Shown here: piece after piece, positions 34,262-42,299 of the stretch
Position numbering within the stretch: position 1 is the first letter of the stretch
Layout: every line of letters begins with the position of its first letter
Source of the DNA: Urechidicola croceus
Lineage (GTDB): Bacteria; Bacteroidota; Bacteroidia; Flavobacteriales; Flavobacteriaceae
Length of the DNA: 64,000 nt
Reading direction: 5' to 3'
Assembly: GCF_001761325.1 (NCBI RefSeq)
Contig: NZ_CP017478.1
Span: forward strand, 2,377,501-2,441,500
Position numbers and translations under genes: made by a program
Notes under the pieces: model-generated
Databases searched by the model: none
What the model was told of the DNA's origin: nothing
The model's input: only the letters and a program-made list of their open reading frames with translations

Positions 34262-34266
34262 TAATA

Positions 34267-34337
34267 GTAAATGAGTCTTTGGGGTTGATTTATTTATAAC
34301 TCGAGAAAAAGTTTAACTTTTTTCTCGAGTTTTTTTT
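34267..34337 (+). ncRNA. Putative small RNA, unit 1 of a tandem pair
   Basis: The predicted ~71-base transcript starts a few bases after the TATATTTG box and ends at a strong terminator. From the box to the first terminator arm, 50 of 52 bases are identical to unit 2, 177 bp downstream. The core reads GTAAATGAGTCTTTGGGGTT and continues GATTTATTTATAACTC. It contains a five-codon reading frame, ATG AGT CTT TGG GGT TGA (MSLWG). The hairpin AACTCGAGAAAAAGTT pairs with AACTTTTTTCTCGAGTT, followed by seven T. I cannot match it to a named RNA family. A leader-peptide role is possible, but no gene lies directly downstream. Confidence 0.65.
34298..34337 (+). terminator. Terminator of small RNA unit 1
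   Basis: Arms at 34298-34313 and 34315-34331, with one bulged A and a 1-base loop (the innermost pairs would open to a usual loop), then a T-run. Relative to unit 2 one pair differs by a compensatory change (G-C to A-T). Confidence 0.85.
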
Positions 34338-34388
34338 ATATAAATTTTCCAAATGTTCAAATATTTGTACCATTTATAGATTTTCTAC

Positions 34389-34404
34389 TTCCGTTTTTTT
34401 ATTT
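34389..34404 (+). promoter_or_regulatory. Shared upstream element, copy 2
   Basis: TTCCGTTTTTTTATTT, the second copy of the element at 34211, again 26 bases before a TATATTTG box. Confidence 0.5.
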
Positions 34405-34430
34405 AGTCTTTTCAGTACAGAGAAGTAATA

Positions 34431-34438
34431 TATATTTG
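34431..34438 (+). promoter_or_regulatory. -7 box of small RNA unit 2
   Basis: TATATTTG, an exact TAnnTTTG match, at the same distance from the conserved core as in unit 1. Confidence 0.7.
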
Positions 34439-34443
34439 TAGTA

Positions 34444-34512
34444 GTAAATGAGTCTTTGGGGTTGATTTATTTATAACTCAAGTTAAATTAATACTTTTTC
34501 TTGAGTTTTTTT
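34444..34512 (+). ncRNA. Putative small RNA, unit 2 of a tandem pair
   Basis: This second copy of the unit gives a ~69-base predicted transcript. It has the same core and the same MSLWG reading frame. Its terminator is AACTCAAG (34475-34482) pairing with CTTGAGTT (34500-34507), with T-run to 34512. The middle part between the arms differs from unit 1. The T-run ends at the CYTH gene's stop codon, which is read on the other strand. Confidence 0.65.
34475..34512. terminator. Terminator of small RNA unit 2
   Basis: An 8-bp stem AACTCAAG/CTTGAGTT, then T-run. It lies between convergent transcripts and may also stop transcription of the CYTH gene on the minus strand, since A-runs are on the other side only in part. 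Confidence 0.75.
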
Positions 34513-34984
34513 ATGTCCAATTTTTAAAAGAGTTTTTACTCAATTCAGAATTATAGTATTTAATAATTCCCGTAACTTCTTTTCCTAACCATTTTGGTTT
34601 GTCAAAATCTTCATTTTCTTCAGAAAGTTCAATTTCAGCAATAACTAAACCTATATTGTCTCCCAAAAATTCATCTACTTCAAATGTATGCTTGCCTTTT
34701 TTAATAAAATGACGGTATTTTTCAATTACACCTTTCTCACATAACTTTAATAATGATTCAGCATCTTTTTTAGAAATTTTCTTCTCCCATTCAAACCTTG
34801 TAAGCCCTTCTTCATTAGATATACCCTTAACTGTGAGGTATCCGGATTTATCAATCAGTCGGACTCTTACAACACGGTTTTTATTCGAATTTAAAAAACC
34901 TTGCTTTATATATGAAGTTTTGAAACTTTCAGATTTAAAGGAGTCGTTCTTTAATAAGAATTTTCTTTCTATTTCAACTGCCAT
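34511..34984 (-). CDS. CYTH domain protein (triphosphate tunnel enzyme)
   Basis: The 157-residue protein begins MAVEIERKFLLKND, which contains the ExExK signature of CYTH/triphosphate tunnel metalloenzymes. Further tunnel residues appear in RVVRVRLIDKSGYLTVKG, FEWEKKI and FEVDEFLGDN ... IAEIELSEE. Bacterial members commonly hydrolyse inorganic triphosphate with Mg2+ or Mn2+; cyclic AMP synthesis is another known activity of the family. Two bases separate it from the membrane protein gene upstream on the same strand, so they are co-transcribed. Confidence 0.92.
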   Translation of the reverse strand: MAVEIERKFLLKNDSFKSESFKTSYIKQGFLNSNKNRVVRVRLIDKSGYLTVKGISNEEGLTRFEWEKKISKKDAESLLKLCEKGVIEKYRHFIKKGKHTFEVDEFLGDNIGLVIAEIELSEENEDFDKPKWLGKEVTGIIKYYNSELSKNSFKNWT

Positions 34985-34986
34985 TT

Positions 34987-36426
34987 TTATTTTGTATTAA
35001 TGTCTAATGAATTTCTTTTATAAAGTCTTATGAAGATTGAGTTCTTTTTAAATTCTTTTACAACAGACCAATTCTTATGATTGTAAAGGGTATCAATTAC
35101 TCCATCTTCAACATTAAATGAATTGGAGTATAAAATATACTTATCAGTATTCATATTTGCTTCTTTGTAACTATTGTCTATCGGATCTAAATACGAATAA
35201 TATTTTGATTGATATAGAGGGAAAAAAGTACCTATTTCTTTTCTTTTTATATTTTTCTTTGCTTGAATGTAATTATCCATCTTTTCTGTTACACCAAAAT
35301 AATTCCAATGAATAGTAGAGGCATCCCAACCTTGGCTTATTTTTTTAGGATACAACCAAAAATGCCCACTAAAAAGACAAATAAAAATAACAGGTAGCCA
35401 TATTTTATAATTAGGGATATAATTTTTAACCCAAAAAACAGTCAGAATTATTGTTGGAATTATTATTGGTAATAAATATCTATGCCCAAAAGGATTTTGA
35501 TATATTACAATGATTGGAAAAAAAACTGCAATTTGAGAAATAATAAGAAGAGTTAAAATATTTAATTTAGTATCAGGAAAATTGCGTTTTTGAATTAATT
35601 TAAATGTGAAAAAAGTAAAAAACATAAAAATAAAAACTCGTCCAAAATCAATCAATCTCCAAATAAAAACACCTGTATTTCTCAATACGTCTGAAAAAGA
35701 AGCAAACTTACCTGAATCTTCCCAAGAATTTGAAACCGTATTATGAACGACCCAACCTTTATTAATTTTAAATAAAAGTAGAAAAACAAAGATTGATATA
35801 ATACCTGGTAAATAGCATAGAAATAATTTTAGATTTAACTTTTTCTGAATAAAAAATAAATATAAAAAGTGGAAAATAATTACGCCTCCAGCCGATATAG
35901 TTCCTCTTAAACTAATTAAAACAAGAAGTAAAAAGGATATTGAAAGCGTTTTGAAATTATCTTTTAAAATAGAGTTCACACATAGAAACAAGAAGAATAA
36001 TTGAATTATATCAAAGGTAATAAGCGAAAGTTGTGATAAAAAAGTAGGATCAATAATAATGAATCCAATTATTAATAATTTAGTAATAAAATCATTTATT
36101 TTTAAATTAATAAGGAGTTGATGTATTTGAAAAAGTAATCCAAATACAAAAGGAAGCATTGCAAAGTGAGTCACAAGTAGAGTTCTGCCAAAAACTTTCC
36201 AAAGAAAAGCAAAATACATCCCTACAAAGGTTGGATGACCAGTTGCAATGTCATCTGGCAGATAGAAATATTGAAAATTTGTACTATAATACCAATTTGC
36301 AGGAAAAGAAATTTGAACAGTATTGTCCCAATAAAAAGGAAAATCTGAAGAAAAAATTATTAAAATTATTGATAGCAATAGTAAAAGAGCGTCAATAAAA
36401 TAAGAGTTTAGAATTACTTTTTTCAT
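34987..36426 (-). CDS. Multi-pass membrane protein, glycosyltransferase-39-like
   Basis: This 479-residue protein has about 11-12 hydrophobic helices and a C-terminal soluble tail (about residues 385-479). The first loop, following helix 1, is rich in aromatic and acidic residues (FPFYWDNTVQISFPANWYY), and the DIATGHPTFVGMYFAFLWKV segment resembles the region of lipid-linked sugar glycosyltransferases (GT39/PMT-like) that carries the catalytic Asp. It probably transfers a sugar from a polyprenyl carrier to a periplasmic acceptor, but this is inferred. The ATG at 36426 is preferred over the TTG at 36456. Confidence 0.65.
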   Translation of the reverse strand: MKKVILNSYFIDALLLLLSIILIIFSSDFPFYWDNTVQISFPANWYYSTNFQYFYLPDDIATGHPTFVGMYFAFLWKVFGRTLLVTHFAMLPFVFGLLFQIHQLLINLKINDFITKLLIIGFIIIDPTFLSQLSLITFDIIQLFFLFLCVNSILKDNFKTLSISFLLLVLISLRGTISAGGVIIFHFLYLFFIQKKLNLKLFLCYLPGIISIFVFLLLFKINKGWVVHNTVSNSWEDSGKFASFSDVLRNTGVFIWRLIDFGRVFIFMFFTFFTFKLIQKRNFPDTKLNILTLLIISQIAVFFPIIVIYQNPFGHRYLLPIIIPTIILTVFWVKNYIPNYKIWLPVIFICLFSGHFWLYPKKISQGWDASTIHWNYFGVTEKMDNYIQAKKNIKRKEIGTFFPLYQSKYYSYLDPIDNSYKEANMNTDKYILYSNSFNVEDGVIDTLYNHKNWSVVKEFKKNSIFIRLYKRNSLDINTK

Positions 36427-36547
36427 TAAGAAATATTGTTTTGCCAAAGGTTGCAATTTAATTAATTATATATGATTAAGTCTAAACAATTTATATTGAA
36501 TTTAATAGTAATTAGGAAATTTAAGTATTAAGGCAACAAGGTTTTTA

Positions 36548-36574
36548 TTGTTACGTTATTATTAAATACCTTTG
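36548..36574 (+). promoter_or_regulatory. Promoter of porZ
   Basis: TTG (36548-36550) followed after 16 bases by TACCTTTG (36567-36574), an exact TAnnTTTG box, 23 bases before the porZ ATG. The spacing is a little short of the typical value. Confidence 0.6.
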
Positions 36575-36597
36575 AATAAATTTCAAGTAAATCGCTG

Positions 36598-38925
36598 ATG
36601 AAAATTACAATTAAAATTCTTGCAATATTAGTTTTTATAAACGGATGGTCACAAACCGATTATTCAAATAATTGGGAAGATTTTTATTCATATAATAATG
36701 TAAAAGATTTTATTAAAGTTGATAGTAAAATTTATGCCCTTGTAGATAATGCAATTTTCACATATGATGAGATTACAGGAGAAACCGAAAAATTATCTTC
36801 GGTTAATGGATTGTCTGGCGAAGCAACGAGTAGTATTTATTATAGTGATACTTTCAGTCGTTTAGTTATTGGTTACGAAAATGGTTTATTAGAAATAGTT
36901 GATGAAAATGGAGAAATTACAATTGCCCCAGATATAACTAATTTTAGCTTATCGACAGAAAGAGAAATATCTAATATTACTGAATATAATAATAAACTAT
37001 ACTTATCCACACCATTTGCAATAGTTGTTTATGATATAGAAAACTTAATATTTGGTGACACCTTTTTTATTGGTGAAGGTTCTTCGGAGGTTAAAATAAA
37101 TGAAATTGAAATTTTAAATGATAGTATATATGCGTCCACAGAAGATGGTATTTACACTGCTGATGTTAACAACCCAAATTTGATAGATTTCAATAATTGG
37201 GTAAAAAATTACTCTGGAAATTTTAATTCTCTAACAGTTTTTGATAATGAAATTTATTCTTCGCGTGGGAGGAATTTATATAAAATACTACCAAACGGAT
37301 TGCAATTAATAAGAAATGTAGGAGCTTCAATTTTAAGATTAAAATCATCGGATGATTATTTATCTGTAGCTACAGGAAGAAGGGCGTTAATATTTGACAC
37401 CTCATTAATAGAAGTTGCAAGTATAATTTCTGATGAAAATTCAGATTATTATTTTGATTTAAATGCTGTTTATTCCGAAGATGAAAAGGTTTTTTTAGGA
37501 ACAAAAGAATTTGGAATTTTACAAACTTCAATAACAGATTTGTTAAACTATCAAGAAATTCATCCTGATGGCCCTACATCTAATTCACCATTTTCGATTT
37601 CAGTATTAAATGATAATTTATGGGTGGTTTATGGAGGGTATGATGCCTCCTATACACCCTTAAATAATCGTCTTGGTTATAGTCATTATAATGGAGAAAA
37701 CTGGAATAACATACCATATAAACAAGAATTTCCAGCTAAAAATCTAGTTCATATTACAATAGATCCTAATCATGAAAACCGAGTTTATTTGAGTTCTTGG
37801 AGTCAAGGAGGTGGAGTTAGAATTAATGAGTCTGGAGGATTATTGTTAGTTGAAAATGATGAGCCTGTTATTTTTTTGAATCATACGAATAGTGCTTTAG
37901 AGGAGTTATTTCCGGAAATACCAACATTTGTGACTGTAAGAATTAATGGAACAATATTTGACAAATCTGGAAACTTATGGGTGTCTAATTCCTGGATAGA
38001 TAATTTATTAAAAAAATTGACACCTGAAGGAAATTGGACCAGTTTCGATTTAAGTTCAATTGTGAATAACGCAGCAAAGATTCATGAAATGGTTATTGAT
38101 AAGTCAAATAGTATTTGGATGTCAACTGGAAGTACAGGCGTTTTAGTTCACAATGAAAATGGTGATCGAAAACGAGCATTAACAACAGAGGTTAATAAGG
38201 GGTCTTTACCTCATATTAATGTTCAGGCTATTGAAGTAGATAATAGTAATCGAGTTTGGATTGGAACACAAGCAGGGTTGGTTGTATATTACAATGCGTC
38301 AGGAGTATTTGAAGAAGATATATACGATGCAGAACCAATCATTATTTTAGATGATGGAATTCCAAAAAAACTCATGGGTGATCAACCAATTAGTGCAATT
38401 GCAATTGATGGTGCCGACAATAAATGGTTTGGTACTTCAGGAGGAGGAGTACTACAGTCAAATCCTAATGGAAGAGAAACTTTAAACATTTTTAACACAT
38501 CAAATTCCCCATTACCATCAAACACCATTTTTAAAATAAGAGTTGATCAAAGCAATGGAAAAGTATATTTTGCAACCGATAAAGGAATTGTGGCATATAA
38601 TAGTAGTGTAGCACCTTTTGGCGAAACTTTAGATGAAGTTTATGCATATCCAAATCCAGTAAAAAAACAACACGAATTTGTTACAATTGATGGTAGAAAC
38701 GGAACTCATTTACCACAAGGAACAAATGTAAAGATTTTAGATTCTGCAGGATATTTGGTTTATGAAACTAATGTTGTTGAAGGTCAAGAATTACAAGGAG
38801 GTAAAGTTATTTGGAACAAAACAAATTTAGCCGGTCGTAAAGTCGCTTCAGGAGTATATGTTGTTTTATTATCCAATAAAGACAATACCGAAACTTCTTC
38901 AACAAAAATTGCGATTATCAATTAA
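36598..38925 (+). CDS. porZ: Type IX secretion system protein PorZ
   Basis: PorZ is part of the cell-surface attachment complex of the type IX secretion system, where cargo is joined to lipopolysaccharide. The 775-residue protein has a signal peptide (ILVFINGWSQ), then WEDFYSYNNVKDFIKVDSKI and two beta-propeller domains made of two-component-regulator propeller repeats (for example NRVWIGTQAGLVVYYNASGV). It ends in a T9SS-type sorting domain (YAYPNPVKKQHEFV, then SGVYVVLL). The gene is directly followed by recO, the common arrangement in Flavobacteria, and there is a likely promoter upstream. Confidence 0.94.
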   Translation: MKITIKILAILVFINGWSQTDYSNNWEDFYSYNNVKDFIKVDSKIYALVDNAIFTYDEITGETEKLSSVNGLSGEATSSIYYSDTFSRLVIGYENGLLEIVDENGEITIAPDITNFSLSTEREISNITEYNNKLYLSTPFAIVVYDIENLIFGDTFFIGEGSSEVKINEIEILNDSIYASTEDGIYTADVNNPNLIDFNNWVKNYSGNFNSLTVFDNEIYSSRGRNLYKILPNGLQLIRNVGASILRLKSSDDYLSVATGRRALIFDTSLIEVASIISDENSDYYFDLNAVYSEDEKVFLGTKEFGILQTSITDLLNYQEIHPDGPTSNSPFSISVLNDNLWVVYGGYDASYTPLNNRLGYSHYNGENWNNIPYKQEFPAKNLVHITIDPNHENRVYLSSWSQGGGVRINESGGLLLVENDEPVIFLNHTNSALEELFPEIPTFVTVRINGTIFDKSGNLWVSNSWIDNLLKKLTPEGNWTSFDLSSIVNNAAKIHEMVIDKSNSIWMSTGSTGVLVHNENGDRKRALTTEVNKGSLPHINVQAIEVDNSNRVWIGTQAGLVVYYNASGVFEEDIYDAEPIIILDDGIPKKLMGDQPISAIAIDGADNKWFGTSGGGVLQSNPNGRETLNIFNTSNSPLPSNTIFKIRVDQSNGKVYFATDKGIVAYNSSVAPFGETLDEVYAYPNPVKKQHEFVTIDGRNGTHLPQGTNVKILDSAGYLVYETNVVEGQELQGGKVIWNKTNLAGRKVASGVYVVLLSNKDNTETSSTKIAIIN

Positions 38926-39645
38926 ATGGTTGTTTCTACAAAGGCAGTTGTTTTAAGCGCTCTTAAATATGGTGACACTAGTTTAATCGTAAAATGTTAT
39001 ACTGAAAATGAAGGTGCAAAATCATATATGTTGCGAGGTGTTTTATCTTCTAAAAAAGGGAAGTTAAAAACTTCATATTTTCAACCCACCACTCAATTAA
39101 AAATTATAGCCAATCATAATAATAAAGGTACGCTTAATAGCATTAAGGAAGTTGAAATTATAAATCATTATCACACTATTTTTATAGATATTACAAAGCA
39201 GTCTATTGCTTTATTTATTTCTGAAATATTAAATTACTCACTCCAAGAAGAAGAAAAAAATGAAGGCTTATATGAGTTTTTAGAAACAGCTTTTATTTGG
39301 TTGGATACACATAATAAAATTTCTAATTTTCATCTACTTTTTTTATTAAACTTAACTAAATACCTTGGTTTTTATCCAGAAACGACAAATTTTCATTACA
39401 ATTATTTTGATTTAGACGAAGGCTCTTTTAAAACTTTTGCACCAAAATACAATTTCATAACTGGAGATAATTTAATCAGTTTTAAAAAATTGTTAGGCAC
39501 GAATTTTGAGGCTTTAAATAGCATTGAATTTAGTGCAAAAATTAGGCAACAAATATTAAAAGATTTAATTCGATATTTTGAATTACATTTGACCGGCTTT
39601 AGAAAGCCAAAATCATTAGATGTTTTAACAGAAATTTTTCGTTAA
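38926..39645 (+). CDS. recO: DNA repair protein RecO
   Basis: RecO anneals single strands and loads RecA with RecR in the RecF pathway. The 239-residue protein begins MVVSTKAVVLSALKYGDTSL, with the typical N-terminal OB-fold (KYGDTSLIVKCYTENEGA). The C-terminal helical domain contains LTKYLGFYPE, as in other RecO proteins; the zinc-finger cysteines of some RecO proteins are absent. It starts on the base after the porZ stop codon, so the two are translated together. Confidence 0.92.
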   Translation: MVVSTKAVVLSALKYGDTSLIVKCYTENEGAKSYMLRGVLSSKKGKLKTSYFQPTTQLKIIANHNNKGTLNSIKEVEIINHYHTIFIDITKQSIALFISEILNYSLQEEEKNEGLYEFLETAFIWLDTHNKISNFHLLFLLNLTKYLGFYPETTNFHYNYFDLDEGSFKTFAPKYNFITGDNLISFKKLLGTNFEALNSIEFSAKIRQQILKDLIRYFELHLTGFRKPKSLDVLTEIFR

Positions 39646-39647
39646 TT

Positions 39648-42098
39648 GTGAAAAAATTACCCTTATTTATATTGTTTTTTATGAGTTGTTTTTTGTTTTC
39701 ACAAGAAATAACTGTTTTAGATTTTGATACAGAATTTCCTGTTGGAAACTGTACAATTTATGCCGAAAATAACCCTAAAGTAATTTATACAAATAAAAAA
39801 GGTAAAGCAGATATATCAATTTTTGCAGATAATGATATAATTTCATTCAATCATATTACTTATATTGAAGTTGAAGTATTAAAGCGTCAAATATCACAAA
39901 CTAACAATATAATTTATCTTCATAGAAACGCAGAGGCTTTAGACGAGGTGGTACTTTCATCTACAAGACAAAAAGAATCTAAAAGTAGAATAGCCGAACA
40001 TATTGAAATAAATCAAATTGAAGAAATAAGGAAGATTTCTCCCCAAACTTCAGCAGATTTACTAGCCAACCTTCCAGGAATAAAAGTTCAAAAATCTCAG
40101 TTTGGTGGAGGTAGCCCAGTACTAAGAGGTATGGAGGCAAATAGAGTTCTTCTAGTCGTTGATGGTGTTAGAATGAACAATGCAATCTATAGGTCAGGGC
40201 ATTTACAAAGTTCAATAACAGTATCTCCTTCAATTTTAGAACGAACCGAAGTTATTTTTGGGCCATCTTCGGTTGCTTATGGATCTGACGCTTTAGGTGG
40301 AGTTATTCACTATTACACAAAGACTCCAAAAATCTCTCAAAAAGATAAAGTAGAACTTAGTTTTATGTCGAGATACAGCTCTGTTAATGAAGAAAAGACA
40401 AACCAAGGAAGTGTTGAAATTTCTTTTAAAAAATGGGCCTCTCTTTCAAGTTTTTCTTATTCAGATTTTGGGGATTTAAAAATGGGTAAAAAACGAAGAC
40501 ACGGATATGAAAATTGGGGTAAAGTATTTGAATATTCCAATAATTCTGAAAACTTTTACAACCCTTTAGTATTGCAAAATAGCGATCCAAATATTCAAAG
40601 AAATACAGGGTATAATCAATTAGATTTCTTGCAAAAATTTAATATAAAATTAAATGATAAAACTGATTTAATTTTAAACTTTCAACACTCAAACTCTTCA
40701 AATATTCCAAGATTTGACAAATTAACAGAAAGATCAGGAGGCGAATTAAAATTTGCAGAATGGTATTATGGCCCTCAAAAAAGAATCTTACTAAGTTCTC
40801 AATTATCAATAAAACCAGATAAGAGATGGTTAAAAAGAGGAACTATTACTGCAGCATATCAAAATTTAAACGAATCAAGAGTTCAAAGAAAATTTGGAAG
40901 TTTAGAAAGGTTAAATAGAAAGGAAGATGTTGATGTATTTGAGTTAAATGGAGATTTTTCGGTCCTGTTGACTAAAAATTCAAATCGTAATTTATCTTAT
41001 GGTTTTGAAATTGCCCATAACAAAGTCAATTCTATATCTTATGGAGATATCCTTTCGGTAAATGATAATGATATAGTTGGGGTTTCTGCAAATTTTGCAG
41101 TACAATCAAGATATCCAGACGGAGGAAGTACATATACTAGTTCCGCAATTTATGCTAATTACAGACAAGACATTACCGCCAAGTCAACATTAAATACAGG
41201 GATTAGATTAACCAATACGAATTTGAATGCAAAATGGATTGATGAAACGTTTATATCACTTCCTAAAAATGATATTTCGCTTAAAAATTCTGCAGTAACA
41301 GCAACAATTGGTTATATATATAAACCCAATGATAATTGGCAATTCAATTCAGTTTTATCTTCAGGTTTCCGTTCTCCAAATATAGATGATATAGGAAAAA
41401 TTAGAGAAAAAAGTGGTCGAGTATCAGTTCCTAATATAGATTTAAAACCAGAATATGTTTACAATGCTGAGATAGGTATATTAAAGTATTTAAATAATAA
41501 AAAATTCAATATTGGTTTTAATGTTTATTATACATTATTTCATAATTACATTGCCCGTCAAGATTTTATTGTCAATGGGAGTCCAACAATACTGTATGAT
41601 GGTGATGTAACTGAAACCTATGCAAATGTTAATAATAAAAACGCTTATATTGTAGGAAGTACATTTAGTTTTAGAGGAAAATTATCAGAAAAGTTTAAAA
41701 CAAAAGGAAGTGTAACATATACAAAAGGGAAGTCATATGACACTAAACAACCATTATCTTCTATTCCTCCATTATTTGGAAATATTGAAGTTGGTTATGG
41801 TAAAGATAAATTTGAAATTGCCGCAAAACTAAGATTTAATGGAACAAAGAAAATAAATGGTTATAATTTAGTTGAAGGTATAGATAATGTTGAGCAATCA
41901 CCTTATAATGAATCGACTGAAAACTTTCAAGGTACTCCATCTTGGTATACTCTAAATTTTTACTCCAAATATAAGGTTTCTAATTCTCTAGATTTACAAT
42001 TTATGGTTGATAATATTTTTGACAATCATTATAAAGAATTTGCTTCTGCAATTTCAGCTCCAGGACGAAATTTCTCAATTTCAGTGTTAATTAATTGA
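39648..42098 (+). CDS. TonB-dependent outer-membrane receptor (heme/iron-type)
   Basis: The 816-residue protein has a signal peptide ending in LFSQ, a carboxypeptidase-regulatory-like beta domain (about residues 20-95), and a plug with VLRGMEANRVLLVVDGVRMN (the TonB-receptor plug motif) and IFGPSSVAYGSDALGGVIHY. A long 22-stranded barrel follows and ends in a terminal aromatic-type strand (RNFSISVLIN). The plug is close to hemoglobin/heme-type receptors (HmuR/HutA-like), so heme or iron uptake is likely but not proven. The GTG start is two bases after the recO stop. Confidence 0.9.
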   Translation: MKKLPLFILFFMSCFLFSQEITVLDFDTEFPVGNCTIYAENNPKVIYTNKKGKADISIFADNDIISFNHITYIEVEVLKRQISQTNNIIYLHRNAEALDEVVLSSTRQKESKSRIAEHIEINQIEEIRKISPQTSADLLANLPGIKVQKSQFGGGSPVLRGMEANRVLLVVDGVRMNNAIYRSGHLQSSITVSPSILERTEVIFGPSSVAYGSDALGGVIHYYTKTPKISQKDKVELSFMSRYSSVNEEKTNQGSVEISFKKWASLSSFSYSDFGDLKMGKKRRHGYENWGKVFEYSNNSENFYNPLVLQNSDPNIQRNTGYNQLDFLQKFNIKLNDKTDLILNFQHSNSSNIPRFDKLTERSGGELKFAEWYYGPQKRILLSSQLSIKPDKRWLKRGTITAAYQNLNESRVQRKFGSLERLNRKEDVDVFELNGDFSVLLTKNSNRNLSYGFEIAHNKVNSISYGDILSVNDNDIVGVSANFAVQSRYPDGGSTYTSSAIYANYRQDITAKSTLNTGIRLTNTNLNAKWIDETFISLPKNDISLKNSAVTATIGYIYKPNDNWQFNSVLSSGFRSPNIDDIGKIREKSGRVSVPNIDLKPEYVYNAEIGILKYLNNKKFNIGFNVYYTLFHNYIARQDFIVNGSPTILYDGDVTETYANVNNKNAYIVGSTFSFRGKLSEKFKTKGSVTYTKGKSYDTKQPLSSIPPLFGNIEVGYGKDKFEIAAKLRFNGTKKINGYNLVEGIDNVEQSPYNESTENFQGTPSWYTLNFYSKYKVSNSLDLQFMVDNIFDNHYKEFASAISAPGRNFSISVLIN

Positions 42099-42299
42099 TA
42101 GCAAGTAGGTTATTATTTATTTTTTTGAATTTGTAGTTTGTTTTTAAAAACAAGCGATTCATTTAAAGAAACATGTCATTTATACTATTTTACTGAATAC
42201 AAACAGTTGATATTCAGAGGTGTAATTCTTTGAAAAATTTGCATGTGTTAATTCTTTTTCTATATTTGTTATTCCTATTGCCCTATAATTGAATAACTT
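42099..42299. promoter_or_regulatory. Promoter region of the first giant surface protein
   Basis: This gap holds TTTG (42238-42241), then 19 bases, then TATATTTG (42261-42268), 32 bases before the ATG. It is the closest match to the Bacteroidota -33/-7 consensus in the window. A 16-bp AT-rich palindrome (TTGTTTTTAAAAACAA, 42138-42153) lies further upstream and might be a terminator stem for the receptor gene. Confidence 0.75.

Noticed and set aside
37003-37011. TTATCCACA, a perfect DnaA-box sequence
   Set aside because: It is a single copy inside the porZ coding region with no cluster of boxes or AT-rich unwinding zone nearby, so it is not evidence of an origin.
42138-42153. Palindrome TTGTTTTTAAAAACAA after the TonB receptor gene
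   Set aside because: It is almost only A and T with no loop or T-run that would make a terminator, so it is likely chance; it is noted only in the promoter region entry.
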